From NCBI GenBank assembly GCA_027493885.1, contig JAOSJZ010000001.1, positions 992,001-1,056,000 on the forward strand: a stretch of 64,000 nt of DNA. The letters run 5' to 3'. The translations under genes and the position numbers were made by a program. The notes below the pieces were generated by a model that did no database searches, was not told the DNA's origin, and was given only the letters and a program-made list of their open reading frames with translations. Shown here piece by piece: positions 47,979 to 56,257 of the stretch. Positions within the stretch are counted from its first letter, which is position 1. Each line of letters begins with the position of its first letter. Origin of the DNA: Gaiella sp. Its GTDB lineage: Bacteria; Actinomycetota; Thermoleophilia; Gaiellales; Gaiellaceae.

Positions 47979-48224
47979 TTACTGATGCTCGACGACGTAG
48001 TCGACTGCCTGACCGACGGTCGTCAGCTTCTGGGCGTCCTCGTCCGGGATCTTGATCCCGAACTGGTCCTCGAGCTCCATGATCAGCTCGACGAGATCGA
48101 GCGAGTCGGCGTTGAGGTCGTCCTGGAACGCCGCATCTTCCGAGATCGCGCCCTCGTCGGCACCGAGCTTGTCGACGAGCGCCACCTTGACGCGCTCGTA
48201 GACCTCATCGCGGGAAAGAGCCAC
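47979..48224 (-). CDS. acpP: Acyl carrier protein
   Basis: 81 residues: MALSRDEVYERVKVALVDKL, then FQDDLNADSLDLVELIMELE with the Ser of DSLDLVE that receives 4'-phosphopantetheine, FGIKIPDEDAQKL and VGQAVDYV. It carries acyl chains in fatty acid synthesis. It sits between plsX and rnc as expected; fabD, often here, is absent. ATG at 48222-48224. Confidence 0.97.
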   Translation of the reverse strand: MALSRDEVYERVKVALVDKLGADEGAISEDAAFQDDLNADSLDLVELIMELEDQFGIKIPDEDAQKLTTVGQAVDYVVEHQ

Positions 48225-48321
48225 TTCGAAACCTCTCTGGGACGGGGTGGATTGAGTCGCAGGACTCTAACAGCGTGGGGGAAGCCATGGTTCCCTCACG
48301 GCCCGGGTCGCCCGAACTCCG

Positions 48322-49295
48322 CTAGGGCTCCGGCTTCGTCGAGGGAAGCCTCTCCGACAGGCGCTCCACCAGGCGGTGCTCGACACCGCGCGCGGCCATC
48401 CGGGTGGCATTCGCGATCGCGACGCTGGAGCTCGAGCCGTGGGCGATCACGACGAGCCCGCGCAGGCCGAGGAGGTAGCCGCCGCCATACGTGTCGGGGT
48501 CGAGCCGCGCCCGGAGGCCGCGGGCGGCCGGCCGGATCAGGAGCCCCCGATCCGGCCGCGAACGGACGAGCGGATCTCGTTCCGGAGCCCTTCGACGACG
48601 CTCCTGATCGTGCCCTCGAGCGTCTTCAGCGCGACGTTGCCCGTGAAGCCGTCGCAGACGACGACGTCCGCATCGCCCTCGAGCAGCGTGCGTCCCTCGG
48701 TGTTGCCCTCGAAGCGAAGCTCGGCTCGCTCGAGGAGCCCATGTGCGTCGAGCGTCAGCTGGTTTCCCTTCTCGCGCTCCTCGCCGATCGAGAGCAGCCG
48801 CACGGACGGGTCGGGCACGTCGAGGATCTCCTGCGCGAACACGACGCCCATGTGGGCGAACTGGAGGAGGTGCTCCGGGCGGGCGTCGGCGTTCGCCCCG
48901 GCGTCGATGAGCACGGTCGGCCTGCGCCTGGCGGGGATCACGATCGCGATTCCGGGTCGCAGGACGCCCGGCAGCCGGCGCACGTGGAGGAGCGACGCCG
49001 CGAGCATCGCGCCGGTGTTGCCTGCAGAGACGACGGCGTCCACCTCGCCGGCGCCGACCGCCCGAACGGCGCGCACCAGGCTGGAGCCCGGCTTCGCGCG
49101 AACCGCCTCCGCCGGCTTCTCGTGCATGTCGATCGCGTCGGTGCACGCGACGAGCTCGAGACCGTTCGGATCGAGCGACGCCGGTCCGAAGAGAATCGGG
49201 GCGAGCCCGTCCGACGCGGCCGTCACGGCGCCGGCGACGACCTCGGCCGGGGCGTGGTCGCCTCCGAGTGCGTCGACCGCGACGCGGATCGCCAT
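48322..49295 (-). CDS. plsX: Phosphate acyltransferase PlsX (one frameshift)
   Basis: Makes acyl-phosphate from acyl-ACP for phospholipid synthesis. It starts MAIRVAVDALGGDHAPAEVV, with VSAGNTGAMLAASLL and ADVVVCDGFTGNVALKTLEG. The frame breaks at 48544-48548 (five Gs on the coding strand): RGRIGG is followed out of frame by LLIRPAARGLRARLDPDTYG, GGYLLGLRGLVVIAHGSSSS, the normal PlsX C-terminus. A sixth G gives 324 residues. Part of rpmF-plsX-acpP-rnc. Probably a sequence error. Confidence 0.92.
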
Positions 49296-49311
49296 CGGCC
49301 GGCGTGCCGCT

Positions 49312-49500
49312 CTACGGCGCGGGCGCCCGCAGCGGCCTGACCTCGCGCCCTCGGTAGGTCTTGCACGTCGGGCAGGCGCGGTGCGACTGCTTCGGCGAGC
49401 CGCAGTTCTCGCACGTCGAGACGCGCGGTGCGGCAACCGCGTGCTGCGCCCGCCGCTTGTCGCGGCGGGCCTTCGAGGTCTTTCGCTTCGGAACGGCCAT
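49312..49500 (-). CDS. rpmF: 50S ribosomal protein L32
   Basis: 62 residues: MAVPKRKTSKARRDKRRAQH, then CENCGSPKQSHRACPTC with two CxxC zinc pairs, so this is the zinc-binding form of L32. The basic N-terminus binds 23S rRNA. Just upstream of plsX, the standard neighbour. Confidence 0.96.
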   Translation of the reverse strand: MAVPKRKTSKARRDKRRAQHAVAAPRVSTCENCGSPKQSHRACPTCKTYRGREVRPLRAPAP

Positions 49501-49583
49501 GAGCGGCCCCGCAGTCTACCTACTCGCGGCCGCTCGGTCCCCGCCTCGGCGTCGGCTGTCGCGGTCGCGAAGCCGGGTCTCGG

Positions 49584-50819
49584 TCAGCGGTCGACGCGGT
49601 CGAGCAGCGCGAGCAGCCGTGGCCACGAGGCGGTGCGGGCGAGGGCGTCCGCGGTGCGCGTGCCGCCGGAGGAGAGCGTGAATCCGTCGACCTCGACCTC
49701 GGTGGACGCCGGCAGGTACGGAACGGCGAGGGTCACCGCGTGGCCGGCGCGCTCGAACGTCAGCGCCTCGGTGTCGTTCCGTCCGTGCGCGAGGCGACGG
49801 GCCCGGATCGCGGAGGCGGCATACGCCGCGTTCCACACCTGGTCGGCACCGCCGGCGACGACGAGCAGGGGCCCACGGATTTGCTCGACCGGAATCCGCG
49901 GGTCGGGGTTCGAGGACGGAGGCACGGGCGTGCCCCGCAGCGTCCACGACCCCGGAACCACCGCCGCCGCAGGCGCGTACGCGACGACGCCCTGGACGAG
50001 GGCGGGGTACGTCGACCCGAGGAGCAGGGCGAGCTCGCCGCCGCGCGAGGCGCCCACGACCACGGCCCGCTCGACCCCCGGACGACTCCGGAGCCACTCG
50101 AGCGCCCGCTGGAGGTACTCGAGCGGGATGTTCCGCAGCCGCGCGGGGAGGCCCGGCGCGCGGAAGTACGCGAGCTGGAGGACGGGGTAGCCGTGCGAGG
50201 CGAGGAGCCCGGCCGCGGCCGATCCCCGGAGCCCACCCTCGCTGCCGCCGAGCACGAGCACCGCCACGCGGCGCCGATCGGCGGCCGGCCCCGTCCAGAA
50301 GCGGCCCACCATCGCGTCCCGTGCGACGGTCAGCTCCCGAGACGCGACACCGTCGCCGATCATCCGCCTCGTTGCCGTTGCCCTGCCGAGCGTGCGCTCG
50401 CCCACGCGTGCTTCCAGCCGCAGGTCGAGCGCCTCGCCCTCGGGGAGCAGCCATACCCGGGTCGGGTCGTCCGCTCCGACCGGGGCAAGCGCCGCCAGCA
50501 GCGGCCCGCCGTCGAGCGAGGCCTCACCCGAGGCTCCGGCCTCGACGAGCCGCGTCGACGTCCACGTGAGGCCGTCGGCCGCTGTCGCCGAGAGCGTGAG
50601 GCGAACCGGCCCGGCGTCGTCTGCCCCGCCGACCGCGACCCGGAAGGGTGCGTCGAGCAGCGCGTCAGAAGGCTCGATCTCGACTCGCTCGCCGTTGGAT
50701 CCGCCGCCCGGGGAGAACGCGAGGACGACCGCGAGCGCGACGGCGACAGCCACCCCGACCGCGACGAGCGCCGCGCGCGGCCGGGAGAGCTCCCTTGCCG
50801 AGCCGAGCCCTGTCCTCAC
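49584..50819 (-). CDS. Exported or membrane-anchored BAAT/acyl-CoA thioesterase-like hydrolase
   Basis: 411 residues. One N-terminal membrane segment (AALVAVGVAVAVALAVVLAF) places the rest outside. Residues 45-165 look like the BAAT_N beta domain. The C-terminal alpha/beta hydrolase has a nucleophile elbow VVVGASRGGELALLLG (Ser), VVAGGADQVWNA (Asp) and ERAGHAVTL (His). Animal and bacterial relatives hydrolyse or transfer acyl-CoA; the extracytoplasmic location argues for a different substrate. GTG start. It is inserted between yceD and rpmF, which are usually adjacent. Confidence 0.82.
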   Translation of the reverse strand: MRTGLGSARELSRPRAALVAVGVAVAVALAVVLAFSPGGGSNGERVEIEPSDALLDAPFRVAVGGADDAGPVRLTLSATAADGLTWTSTRLVEAGASGEASLDGGPLLAALAPVGADDPTRVWLLPEGEALDLRLEARVGERTLGRATATRRMIGDGVASRELTVARDAMVGRFWTGPAADRRRVAVLVLGGSEGGLRGSAAAGLLASHGYPVLQLAYFRAPGLPARLRNIPLEYLQRALEWLRSRPGVERAVVVGASRGGELALLLGSTYPALVQGVVAYAPAAAVVPGSWTLRGTPVPPSSNPDPRIPVEQIRGPLLVVAGGADQVWNAAYAASAIRARRLAHGRNDTEALTFERAGHAVTLAVPYLPASTEVEVDGFTLSSGGTRTADALARTASWPRLLALLDRVDR

Positions 50820-50912
50820 GCGTCACAGCGTGGCAGATCCTGCGCGCGACGCGCAGCTGGGCGCAGGCAATGGTCTGCGACAGGCGGTGGGTTGCGCGCC
50901 CGGTGTCGGGGA

Positions 50913-51419
50913 TCACTCGAGCTCGAGGCGCTCGAGTGCGGCCCAGCGGGGATCCGCGGCCACCTCGGGATGCTCGTGCGGCTCGGCGTTCAGGTCTTTG
51001 CCGCAGACCGGGCAGAGACCCGCGCAGTCGGGCCGGCAGAGGATCTGGTCCGGGAGGGCGAGCGCAACCTGGTCGCGCGCCCAGGCGTCGACGTCGAGCT
51101 CCCCGTCGACGACGTACTCGGAGCGGAGCTCGGCGTCTGCCGTCGGATCCGTCGCCTCGTACTCCTGCGCGACGACGTCGACGTCGACGCTCGCCGGTGC
51201 CAGGCAGCGCATGCACGGCCCGTCGAGCCGGATCGAGAGCGCGAGCCGGAAGACATCGCCGCTCGCGGCGCGCTGCACGACGACGTCGGCGGTGGTCTCG
51301 GCCGGCGTCGGCGCGTAGGCCGCGCCGCCGAGGACGAGCGGCTCGAGGCGGAGACGGAGTGTCTCGCGGTGCTCCTCGCCTGGCCGGAGACGGAGGTTTC
51401 TGAGCGGGATGCGGGACAC
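50913..51419 (-). CDS. yceD: DUF177/YceD family protein
   Basis: 168 residues: SRIPLRNLRLRPGEEHRETL, RLDGPCMRCLAPASVDV with the CxxC pair, and CRPDCAGLCPVCGKDLN at the C-terminus. DUF177 proteins lie next to rpmF and affect 23S rRNA or ribosome assembly. The GTG at 51417-51419 opens the conserved VSRIPL start. Coupling to rpmF is broken by the hydrolase gene. Confidence 0.9.
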   Translation of the reverse strand: MSRIPLRNLRLRPGEEHRETLRLRLEPLVLGGAAYAPTPAETTADVVVQRAASGDVFRLALSIRLDGPCMRCLAPASVDVDVVAQEYEATDPTADAELRSEYVVDGELDVDAWARDQVALALPDQILCRPDCAGLCPVCGKDLNAEPHEHPEVAADPRWAALERLELE

Positions 51420-51558
51420 ACGGCGAGCGTAGCGCGGGCCGGCAACGGCGTTGCCGCGTGAGGGAATCGTAAGGCGGGTGAAGCTTCCGTAAGAAAGAGG
51501 TTCGGCGCCCGGGATCCGGGTTAGTCCTTCGTCCGTCACATCGAGGAAAGGACACGCG

Positions 51559-52680
51559 ATGCGTGCGACACGAAGGATCAGCCTCGTCTGGACGCTCGCC
51601 ATGGCCGCGCTCACGTCGCTGGCCACCGTTCTCGTGCTGCCGGGCGGCGGCGCTGCCGTCACGAACGCCGCGCCGGACTCCACGACGGAGCCGCGGATCA
51701 CGGGTGCCACGACGGTCGGCGCGACGCTCACGGCGTCCCAGGGCACGTGGACGGGCTCGCCGACGAGCTTCGCCTACCAGTGGGTGCGCTGCCCGCGGGA
51801 CGGCGGCCTGCCGAGCGGTGCGGACTGTGCCGCGATCGGGGGCGCGACGACCACGCGCTACATCGTCGCCGGCGCGGACGTCGACCACCGGCTTCGCGTA
51901 CGTGTCACCGCGTCGAACGCGGACGGCTCGAAGACCGTCGCGTCCAACGCGACGCAGGTCGTGCGCGGCACGGATGCCGGCCGGCCGCGCAACGTCCAGG
52001 CGCCGACGCTCTCCGGCACCTCGGCCCAGGGTCAGACGCTCCACGTCAGCCCGGGCGCCTGGAACGGCGCGCAGCCGATCACGTTCACGTTCAACTGGCT
52101 GCGCTGCGACACGTCGGGCAACAACTGCATCGTGCAGTCGGGCTTCCGCGACGACGCGTACGTCCTCCGCGAGGGTGACGTCGGCAAGACGATCCGCGCC
52201 CGCGTCAACGCCCGGAACAGCCGCGGCGACGCGAGCCGGCTGACCGCGCAGAGCCCTGTCGTGCAGGGCCCGCAGGGACCGGCGGGCGTGATCACGCTGC
52301 CCAACGGCGAGAAGTCGATCCCGGTCACGAGCGTACCGTCGAACGAGCGGCTGGTCATCGACCAGGTGCAGTTCTCGCCGAACCCTGTCCGGTCGCGCAC
52401 CGACCAGTTCACGCTCCGGATCAAGGTGAAGGACACACGCGGCTACGTCGTCCGCGACGCCCTGCTCTTCGTCCGCTCGACGCCGCTCGTGACGCGGAAC
52501 GCGCAGGACCAGAAGACCGGCCAGGACGGCTGGCTGCAGCTGACCGTCACGCCGGAGCCGGACTTCCCGGAGCTGAACCCGGCGTACGCGGTGCAGTTCT
52601 TCGTCAAGGCGTTCCGGCAGGGCGACCCGCCGCTCGCCGGCGTCGCCGCGTACCGGCTCGTGCAGGTCCAGCTCGGCTGA
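51559..52680 (+). CDS. Secreted protein with tandem Ig-like (bacterial surface) domains
   Basis: 373 residues with a signal peptide (SLVWTLAMAALTSLATVLVL). Two copies of an Ig-like module follow: TEPRITGATTVGATLTASQG, TWTGSPTSFAYQWVRCPRDG and VQAPTLSGTSAQGQTLHVSP, GAWNGAQPITFTFNWLRCDT. Each contains a disulfide-capable Cys pair (WxRC...C). A C-terminal domain (IDQVQFSPNPVRSRTDQFTL, AVQFFVKAFRQGD) ends VQVQLG. Probably a cell-surface or secreted protein of unknown function. ATG 51559. A terminator hairpin follows, and a broken copy of its last domain lies further downstream. Confidence 0.8.
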   Translation: MRATRRISLVWTLAMAALTSLATVLVLPGGGAAVTNAAPDSTTEPRITGATTVGATLTASQGTWTGSPTSFAYQWVRCPRDGGLPSGADCAAIGGATTTRYIVAGADVDHRLRVRVTASNADGSKTVASNATQVVRGTDAGRPRNVQAPTLSGTSAQGQTLHVSPGAWNGAQPITFTFNWLRCDTSGNNCIVQSGFRDDAYVLREGDVGKTIRARVNARNSRGDASRLTAQSPVVQGPQGPAGVITLPNGEKSIPVTSVPSNERLVIDQVQFSPNPVRSRTDQFTLRIKVKDTRGYVVRDALLFVRSTPLVTRNAQDQKTGQDGWLQLTVTPEPDFPELNPAYAVQFFVKAFRQGDPPLAGVAAYRLVQVQLG

Positions 52681-52686
52681 GCGCAA

Positions 52687-52712
52687 GGGTGCGGCCGCGG
52701 TCGGCCGCACCC
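52687..52712 (+). terminator. Terminator hairpin after the Ig-like gene
   Basis: GGGTGCGGCC, GCGGTC, GGCCGCACCC: 10 perfect pairs, beginning 6 bases after the stop codon, followed by a weakly T-containing stretch. Confidence 0.7.
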
Positions 52713-52721
52713 CGCTTGCTT

Positions 52722-52890
52722 CCCACCTCGGCAACGGCTGGGTGCAGTACACCCTCATCCCGCGGGCGGACTTCCCGCTGCGGACGGGGCACAACGTGCA
52801 GTTCGTCGTCCGCGCCTACCGCGCGGTGATCCCGCGCTCCGCGGCATCTACGGCAGCCGCCTCGTGCAGGTGCCCACGCGGACGTCCTGA
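52722..52890 (+). pseudogene. 3' fragment of a second Ig-like gene copy
   Basis: NGWVQYTLIPRADFPLRTGH, NVQFVVRAYRA aligns with the end of the preceding protein (DGWLQLTVTPEPDFPELNPA, YAVQFFVKAFRQ). It then shifts frame and continues GDPALRGIYGSRLVQVPTRT to a TGA at 52890, matching GDPPLAGVAAYRLVQVQLG. There is no start codon or N-terminal part, and a terminator separates it from the intact gene. Its own terminator hairpin follows. A decayed tandem duplicate. Confidence 0.75.
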
Positions 52891-52894
52891 GCAG

Positions 52895-52932
52895 CCGGGG
52901 GCGGGGATCCGCATCGCGGGTCCCGCCCCCGG
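52895..52932. terminator. GC-rich hairpin between convergent genes
   Basis: CCGGGGGCGGG (52895-52905) pairs with CCCGCCCCCGG (52922-52932), 11 pairs, between the Ig-like fragment and the coiled-coil gene. Confidence 0.65.
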
Positions 52933-52938
52933 CAAGGG

Positions 52939-53457
52939 TTACTGGTAGCTCTCGACGTCGGCCGAGCGGCCGTCGCGGTCGATCGGCCCGATCCCGGCCA
53001 CGACCGTCTCCTGCGAGCGCTCGTGGAGCCGCTCGCGGCCGCGACGGACGGCGCCGAGGAACTTGTCGAGGTTGACCTCGAGCGTCGAGAGGATCCCGTC
53101 GGCCCAGTCCTCCATCTCGAGGCGCGTCTCGCGCGCGTCGCGGCGGGCCTCCTCGACGATGTCCTGCGACTGGCGCTCGGCGAGCTTCACGATCTCGGTC
53201 TGCGAGGCCTCGCGCATTGCCTGCTCGCGCGCCTCGCCGATCAGGCGGTCGCACTCGCGCTTCGCCTCGGCGAGCATCTCCTGGCGCTCCTTCACGATCC
53301 AGCGGGCCTGCTTGATCTCCTCGGGGATGGTCGCGCGCATCTGGTCGAGGATGTCGTAGATCTCCTCGCGGTCGATGCGGACCTGGTCGGTCAGGGGCAC
53401 CGCCTTCGCGTTGTGCACGAGATCGTCGAGCTTGTCGATGAGTACGAGGACGTCCAT
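52939..53457 (-). CDS. Coiled-coil protein, DivIVA/ATPase-stalk-like
   Basis: 172 residues: MDVLVLIDKLDDLVHNAKAV, PLTDQVRIDREEIYDILDQM, then a long charged helix (KQARWIVKERQEMLAEAKRE ... SQDIVEEARRDARETRLEME). The heptad pattern and the VRIDREEIYDILDQMR start resemble small actinobacterial proteins encoded after coaD, sometimes annotated as DivIVA-like. A role in envelope growth is a guess. ATG at 53455-53457, 47 bases after coaD in the same direction. Confidence 0.75.
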   Translation of the reverse strand: MDVLVLIDKLDDLVHNAKAVPLTDQVRIDREEIYDILDQMRATIPEEIKQARWIVKERQEMLAEAKRECDRLIGEAREQAMREASQTEIVKLAERQSQDIVEEARRDARETRLEMEDWADGILSTLEVNLDKFLGAVRRGRERLHERSQETVVAGIGPIDRDGRSADVESYQ

Positions 53458-53504
53458 GCCCCGGATGGTACTCGCGGTGCCGGATGCGCGCGCGCCGTCG
53501 GGCG

Positions 53505-54029
53505 CTATTCGTCGGGGCTGAGCGGGGGGCCGGGGCGGCCGTTCGGGTACAGCTCGCGGAAGCGCTTCACGACCATGGGCGTCACGAGCCCCTCGACGTT
53601 GCCCCCGAACGACGCGATCTCCTTGACGCCGCTCGAGGACACGAACGCGAACTCGGGGCTCGACATCACGTACATCGTCTCGACCTCGGGGGCGAGACGA
53701 TGGTTGAGCCGGTTCATCTGGAACTCCCACTCGAAGTCCGCGATCACCCGAAGGCCTTTCACCATCGTGCGCGAGCCGTGCTTGCGGGCGAAGTCGACGA
53801 CGAGCTGGCTGAAGACGTCCACGACGACGTTGTCGAGCTCTGCCAGCGCGTCCTCGAGAAACGCGACACGCTCCTCGACGGTGAACGTCGTCTGCTTGTG
53901 GTGCGGGTCGCGGACGACTCCGACGACCACGCGGTCGAAGATCGCCGCTGCACGCCGGATCACGTCGACGTGACCGAGCGTCACGGGGTCGAACGTGCCG
54001 GGGTTGATGGCGACGATTGGGCGGCTCAT
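53505..54029 (-). CDS. coaD: Phosphopantetheine adenylyltransferase
   Basis: 174 residues. Nucleotidyltransferase motif INPGTFDPVTLGHVDVIRRA (T/HxGH-type), then DPHHKQTTFTVEERVAFLED, KGLRVIADFEWEFQMNRLNH and EFAFVSSSGVKEIASFGGNV. It adds AMP to phosphopantetheine in CoA synthesis. The ATG overlaps the rsmD stop by 4 bases (ATGA), the usual rsmD-coaD pair. The C-terminus is slightly long (YPNGRPGPPLSPDE). Confidence 0.96.
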   Translation of the reverse strand: MSRPIVAINPGTFDPVTLGHVDVIRRAAAIFDRVVVGVVRDPHHKQTTFTVEERVAFLEDALAELDNVVVDVFSQLVVDFARKHGSRTMVKGLRVIADFEWEFQMNRLNHRLAPEVETMYVMSSPEFAFVSSSGVKEIASFGGNVEGLVTPMVVKRFRELYPNGRPGPPLSPDE

Positions 54030-54559
54030 GGCGCGAACAGAGTGAGACGGGCGGAACCGTACCGCCGCGTCGTGACGAGGGCGAGCGGGAGCGTCGGCTC
54101 GACACGCGCACCCGTCTCGACGACGACGATGCCGGAGTCGGCGACGACGGGCGGCAGGAGCTCGCCGAGCGCCGGCTCGAGACCCGTCCACCGCTCGTAG
54201 GGCGGGTCGACGAGCACGAGCCCGTGTCGCCGGCCGGCGGAGCGCTCCTCGCGCAGGACGGCGATGACGTCGCGCCGGACGACGAGGCCGCCGGTCAGGC
54301 CAAGGGTCTCGAGGTTGGCCTTGATCGCCCTGTACGCCGCGGCATCGGCCTCGACGAACACGCACCGGCGGGCGCCGCGCGAGAGCGCCTCGAGCCCGAG
54401 CGCGCCGGATCCGGCGTAGAGGTCGAGCACGGACGCGCCCTCGACGGGCCCGACGAGGTTGAAGAGCGCCTCGCGCACGCGGTCGCCGGTCGGGCGCGTG
54501 TCGACGCCCTTCGGCGCCGTGATCCGCCGGCCCTTGTGCGTGCCGCCGATGATCCTCAC
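54026..54559 (-). CDS. rsmD: 16S rRNA (guanine966-N2)-methyltransferase
   Basis: 177 residues: RIIGGTHKGRRITAPKGVDT, RPTGDRVREALFNLVG, then motif I VLDLYAGSGALGLEALSRGA for S-adenosylmethionine and the catalytic LVLVDPPYE (DPPY). It modifies G966 in 16S rRNA. GTG start (54557-54559), coupled to coaD. A PIN/Phd module lies just upstream, where recG would often be closer. Confidence 0.95.
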   Translation of the reverse strand: MRIIGGTHKGRRITAPKGVDTRPTGDRVREALFNLVGPVEGASVLDLYAGSGALGLEALSRGARRCVFVEADAAAYRAIKANLETLGLTGGLVVRRDVIAVLREERSAGRRHGLVLVDPPYERWTGLEPALGELLPPVVADSGIVVVETGARVEPTLPLALVTTRRYGSARLTLFAP

Positions 54560-54563
54560 AGGC

Positions 54564-54962
54564 CTACGGCCGAACGCCGGGTGCCTCGACGCGCAGCCCC
54601 GCAACGCGGGCCGCTCGGCCGAGTTGCCGGTCGTACGTGACGAACAGGTCGGGAGCTGCGTCGATCGCGCTGGCGAGATGGATCGAGTCGAGCGTCGGGA
54701 GGGACCGGGATACCAGCGCTGCGGCGCCGAGGAGGATCCCGAGGTCGACGTGGACGAGGGTACACCCCGAGAGCACCTCGTCGGGCTCGACTTCGGTGTC
54801 GTCCTCGAGCTCTGCAAGCCTCGCGGCACAAACCACCTCGACCAGTGAGAGTGCACTCGTAACGACCTCAGCGTCCTTCGGAATCGCACGGGCCAGGTGG
54901 ATGCTCTCCGGCTCGCTGACGATGAGCTTGACGAGCGCGGAGGCATCGGCGTAGAGCCTCAC
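54564..54962 (-). CDS. PIN-domain toxin
   Basis: 132 residues: RLYADASALVKLIVSEPESI (first Asp), SALSLVEVVCAARLAELEDD (Glu), LPTLDSIHLASAIDAAPDLF with the next Asp, and VTYDRQLGRAAR. Complete PIN acidic set. The GTG start overlaps the antitoxin stop by 4 bases, and the toxin stop lies 5 bases before the rsmD start, so the module is wedged tightly between recG-side genes and rsmD. Confidence 0.9.
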   Translation of the reverse strand: MRLYADASALVKLIVSEPESIHLARAIPKDAEVVTSALSLVEVVCAARLAELEDDTEVEPDEVLSGCTLVHVDLGILLGAAALVSRSLPTLDSIHLASAIDAAPDLFVTYDRQLGRAARVAGLRVEAPGVRP

Positions 54963-55234
54963 GAGAGTCGCTCCTCACGACCCTCCAAGACGATCTCGGT
55001 CAGCGAGCGCGCCTTCGCCCGCGGCAGCCGACTGACGTCAGGGACGCGAAACGGGCGAAGCGGGGGTCGCGCGCGCCCTTCGGCGACGAGACGCGCGATC
55101 GGATCCTCGGCCAGCGGCACGATCGCCGCGATCGGCTCGCCGTCGCGCGTCACCTCGATCCGCTCGCCGGCCTCGACCCGCCGCAGGACCTGCGTCAACG
55201 TGTCGCGGAGCTCCCGTACGCCCATGGTGGCCAT
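54959..55234 (-). CDS. Phd/YefM-type antitoxin
   Basis: 91 residues: MATMGVRELRDTLTQVLRRV, EAGERIEVTRDGEPIAAIVP is the Phd/YefM fold. The tail (RPFRVPDVSRLPRAKARSLT, EIVLEGREERLS) binds the toxin. Two ATGs (55234 and 55225) are possible; the first is listed. Upstream, TACTAT in a short AT-rich patch (55243-55255) is a likely -10. Confidence 0.87.
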   Translation of the reverse strand: MATMGVRELRDTLTQVLRRVEAGERIEVTRDGEPIAAIVPLAEDPIARLVAEGRARPPLRPFRVPDVSRLPRAKARSLTEIVLEGREERLS

Positions 55235-55274
55235 CGGTGACCACATAGTACACGGGGACGAGCGGCGTCGCCGG

Positions 55275-56168
55275 CTACCGGACGACCGCGCTCGTCCGTG
55301 GAGGCGCAGCGGCCACCTGGCGGGAGCAGCGCACGCCCTCGAGCAGGCCGAGGGCCCGTGCAACCGCTTCATCGCAGATCACACCGGGAGGCGCGTAGTC
55401 GTCGTCGAAGTCGGCCGCGGCGTTGACCTCGAGCACGACCGGCCCGTCCTCCGTCGGCAGCAGGTCCACGGCCGCGAGATCGCAGCCGACCGCGGCCGCG
55501 GCCGCCAGCGCGAGCGCCTCCGACCTCGGGCCGGCCTCGGCGCGCTTCTTCCTGCCGCCGAGCGAGACGTTCGTGCGCCACTCGCCGGGGGCCGCCGTGC
55601 GCACCGCGGCGCCGATCACCTTCCCGGCGGCGACGAGCACGCGCAGGTCGCGACCCGCTGGCGGCACGAGCTCCTGGACGAGCGCGCCGTGGCGGCGGAA
55701 CCAGGGGCGGTCCCGCAGCCGCACGAGCAGCCGCCGCGCCTCGGCGTCGGTCTCGCACCGGTGGACGTCGACGCCCCAGCTGCCGAAGCGCGGCTTCACC
55801 ACGAGCGGCGCGGGCAGGGGCACCGGGTCGCCGGCCGTCCGCACCCAGGCGCTCCGCGGCTGCGGGAGGCCGCCGGCACGCAGGAGCTTCGTGGTACGCA
55901 GCTTGTCGTGTGCGGCGAGCAGCCCGGCGGCAGTGTTGAGGACGCGCCCGCCACGCCGCTCGAGCACCAGCAGGTGAAAGAGCCCCGGCTCGACCCCGTC
56001 GCATCCCGGCAGCACGTCGAGGCGCCCCAGGGCGACGTCACCGGGAACGAGCGTCGCGAGATCCCGGCCCCCGACGAGCTCGGCGTCCAGCCCCAGGTCT
56101 CGCCACGACTCGACGAGTCGTGCGCTCGTCCGGTTCGCGCGGCTCCCGACGACGACCACTCTGCCCAT
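55275..56168 (-). CDS. RimK-like ATP-grasp ligase
   Basis: 297 residues. It opens MGRVVVVGSRANRTSARLVE; ATP-grasp elements are HDKLRTTKLLRAGGLPQPRS, APLVVKPRFGSWGVDVHR (nucleotide-binding Lys), ALVQELVPPAGRDLRVLVAA and VDLLPTEDGPVVLEVNAAAD with the Mg-binding Glu and Asn. This order fits RimK/LysX-type ligases that add Glu or another amino acid to a carboxyl group; the substrate is unknown. ATGs at 56180 and 56204 are alternative starts. It lies 89 bases after recG. Confidence 0.85.
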   Translation of the reverse strand: MGRVVVVGSRANRTSARLVESWRDLGLDAELVGGRDLATLVPGDVALGRLDVLPGCDGVEPGLFHLLVLERRGGRVLNTAAGLLAAHDKLRTTKLLRAGGLPQPRSAWVRTAGDPVPLPAPLVVKPRFGSWGVDVHRCETDAEARRLLVRLRDRPWFRRHGALVQELVPPAGRDLRVLVAAGKVIGAAVRTAAPGEWRTNVSLGGRKKRAEAGPRSEALALAAAAAVGCDLAAVDLLPTEDGPVVLEVNAAADFDDDYAPPGVICDEAVARALGLLEGVRCSRQVAAAPPRTSAVVR

Positions 56169-56257
56169 CGCCGACAGCATCGCGGGCACCGCCTGCCGCG
56201 GCATCGGTAGTTCGCCGAACCCGGCATGACGCCTTCCCGCGCGGGGCCCGCCGGGAA

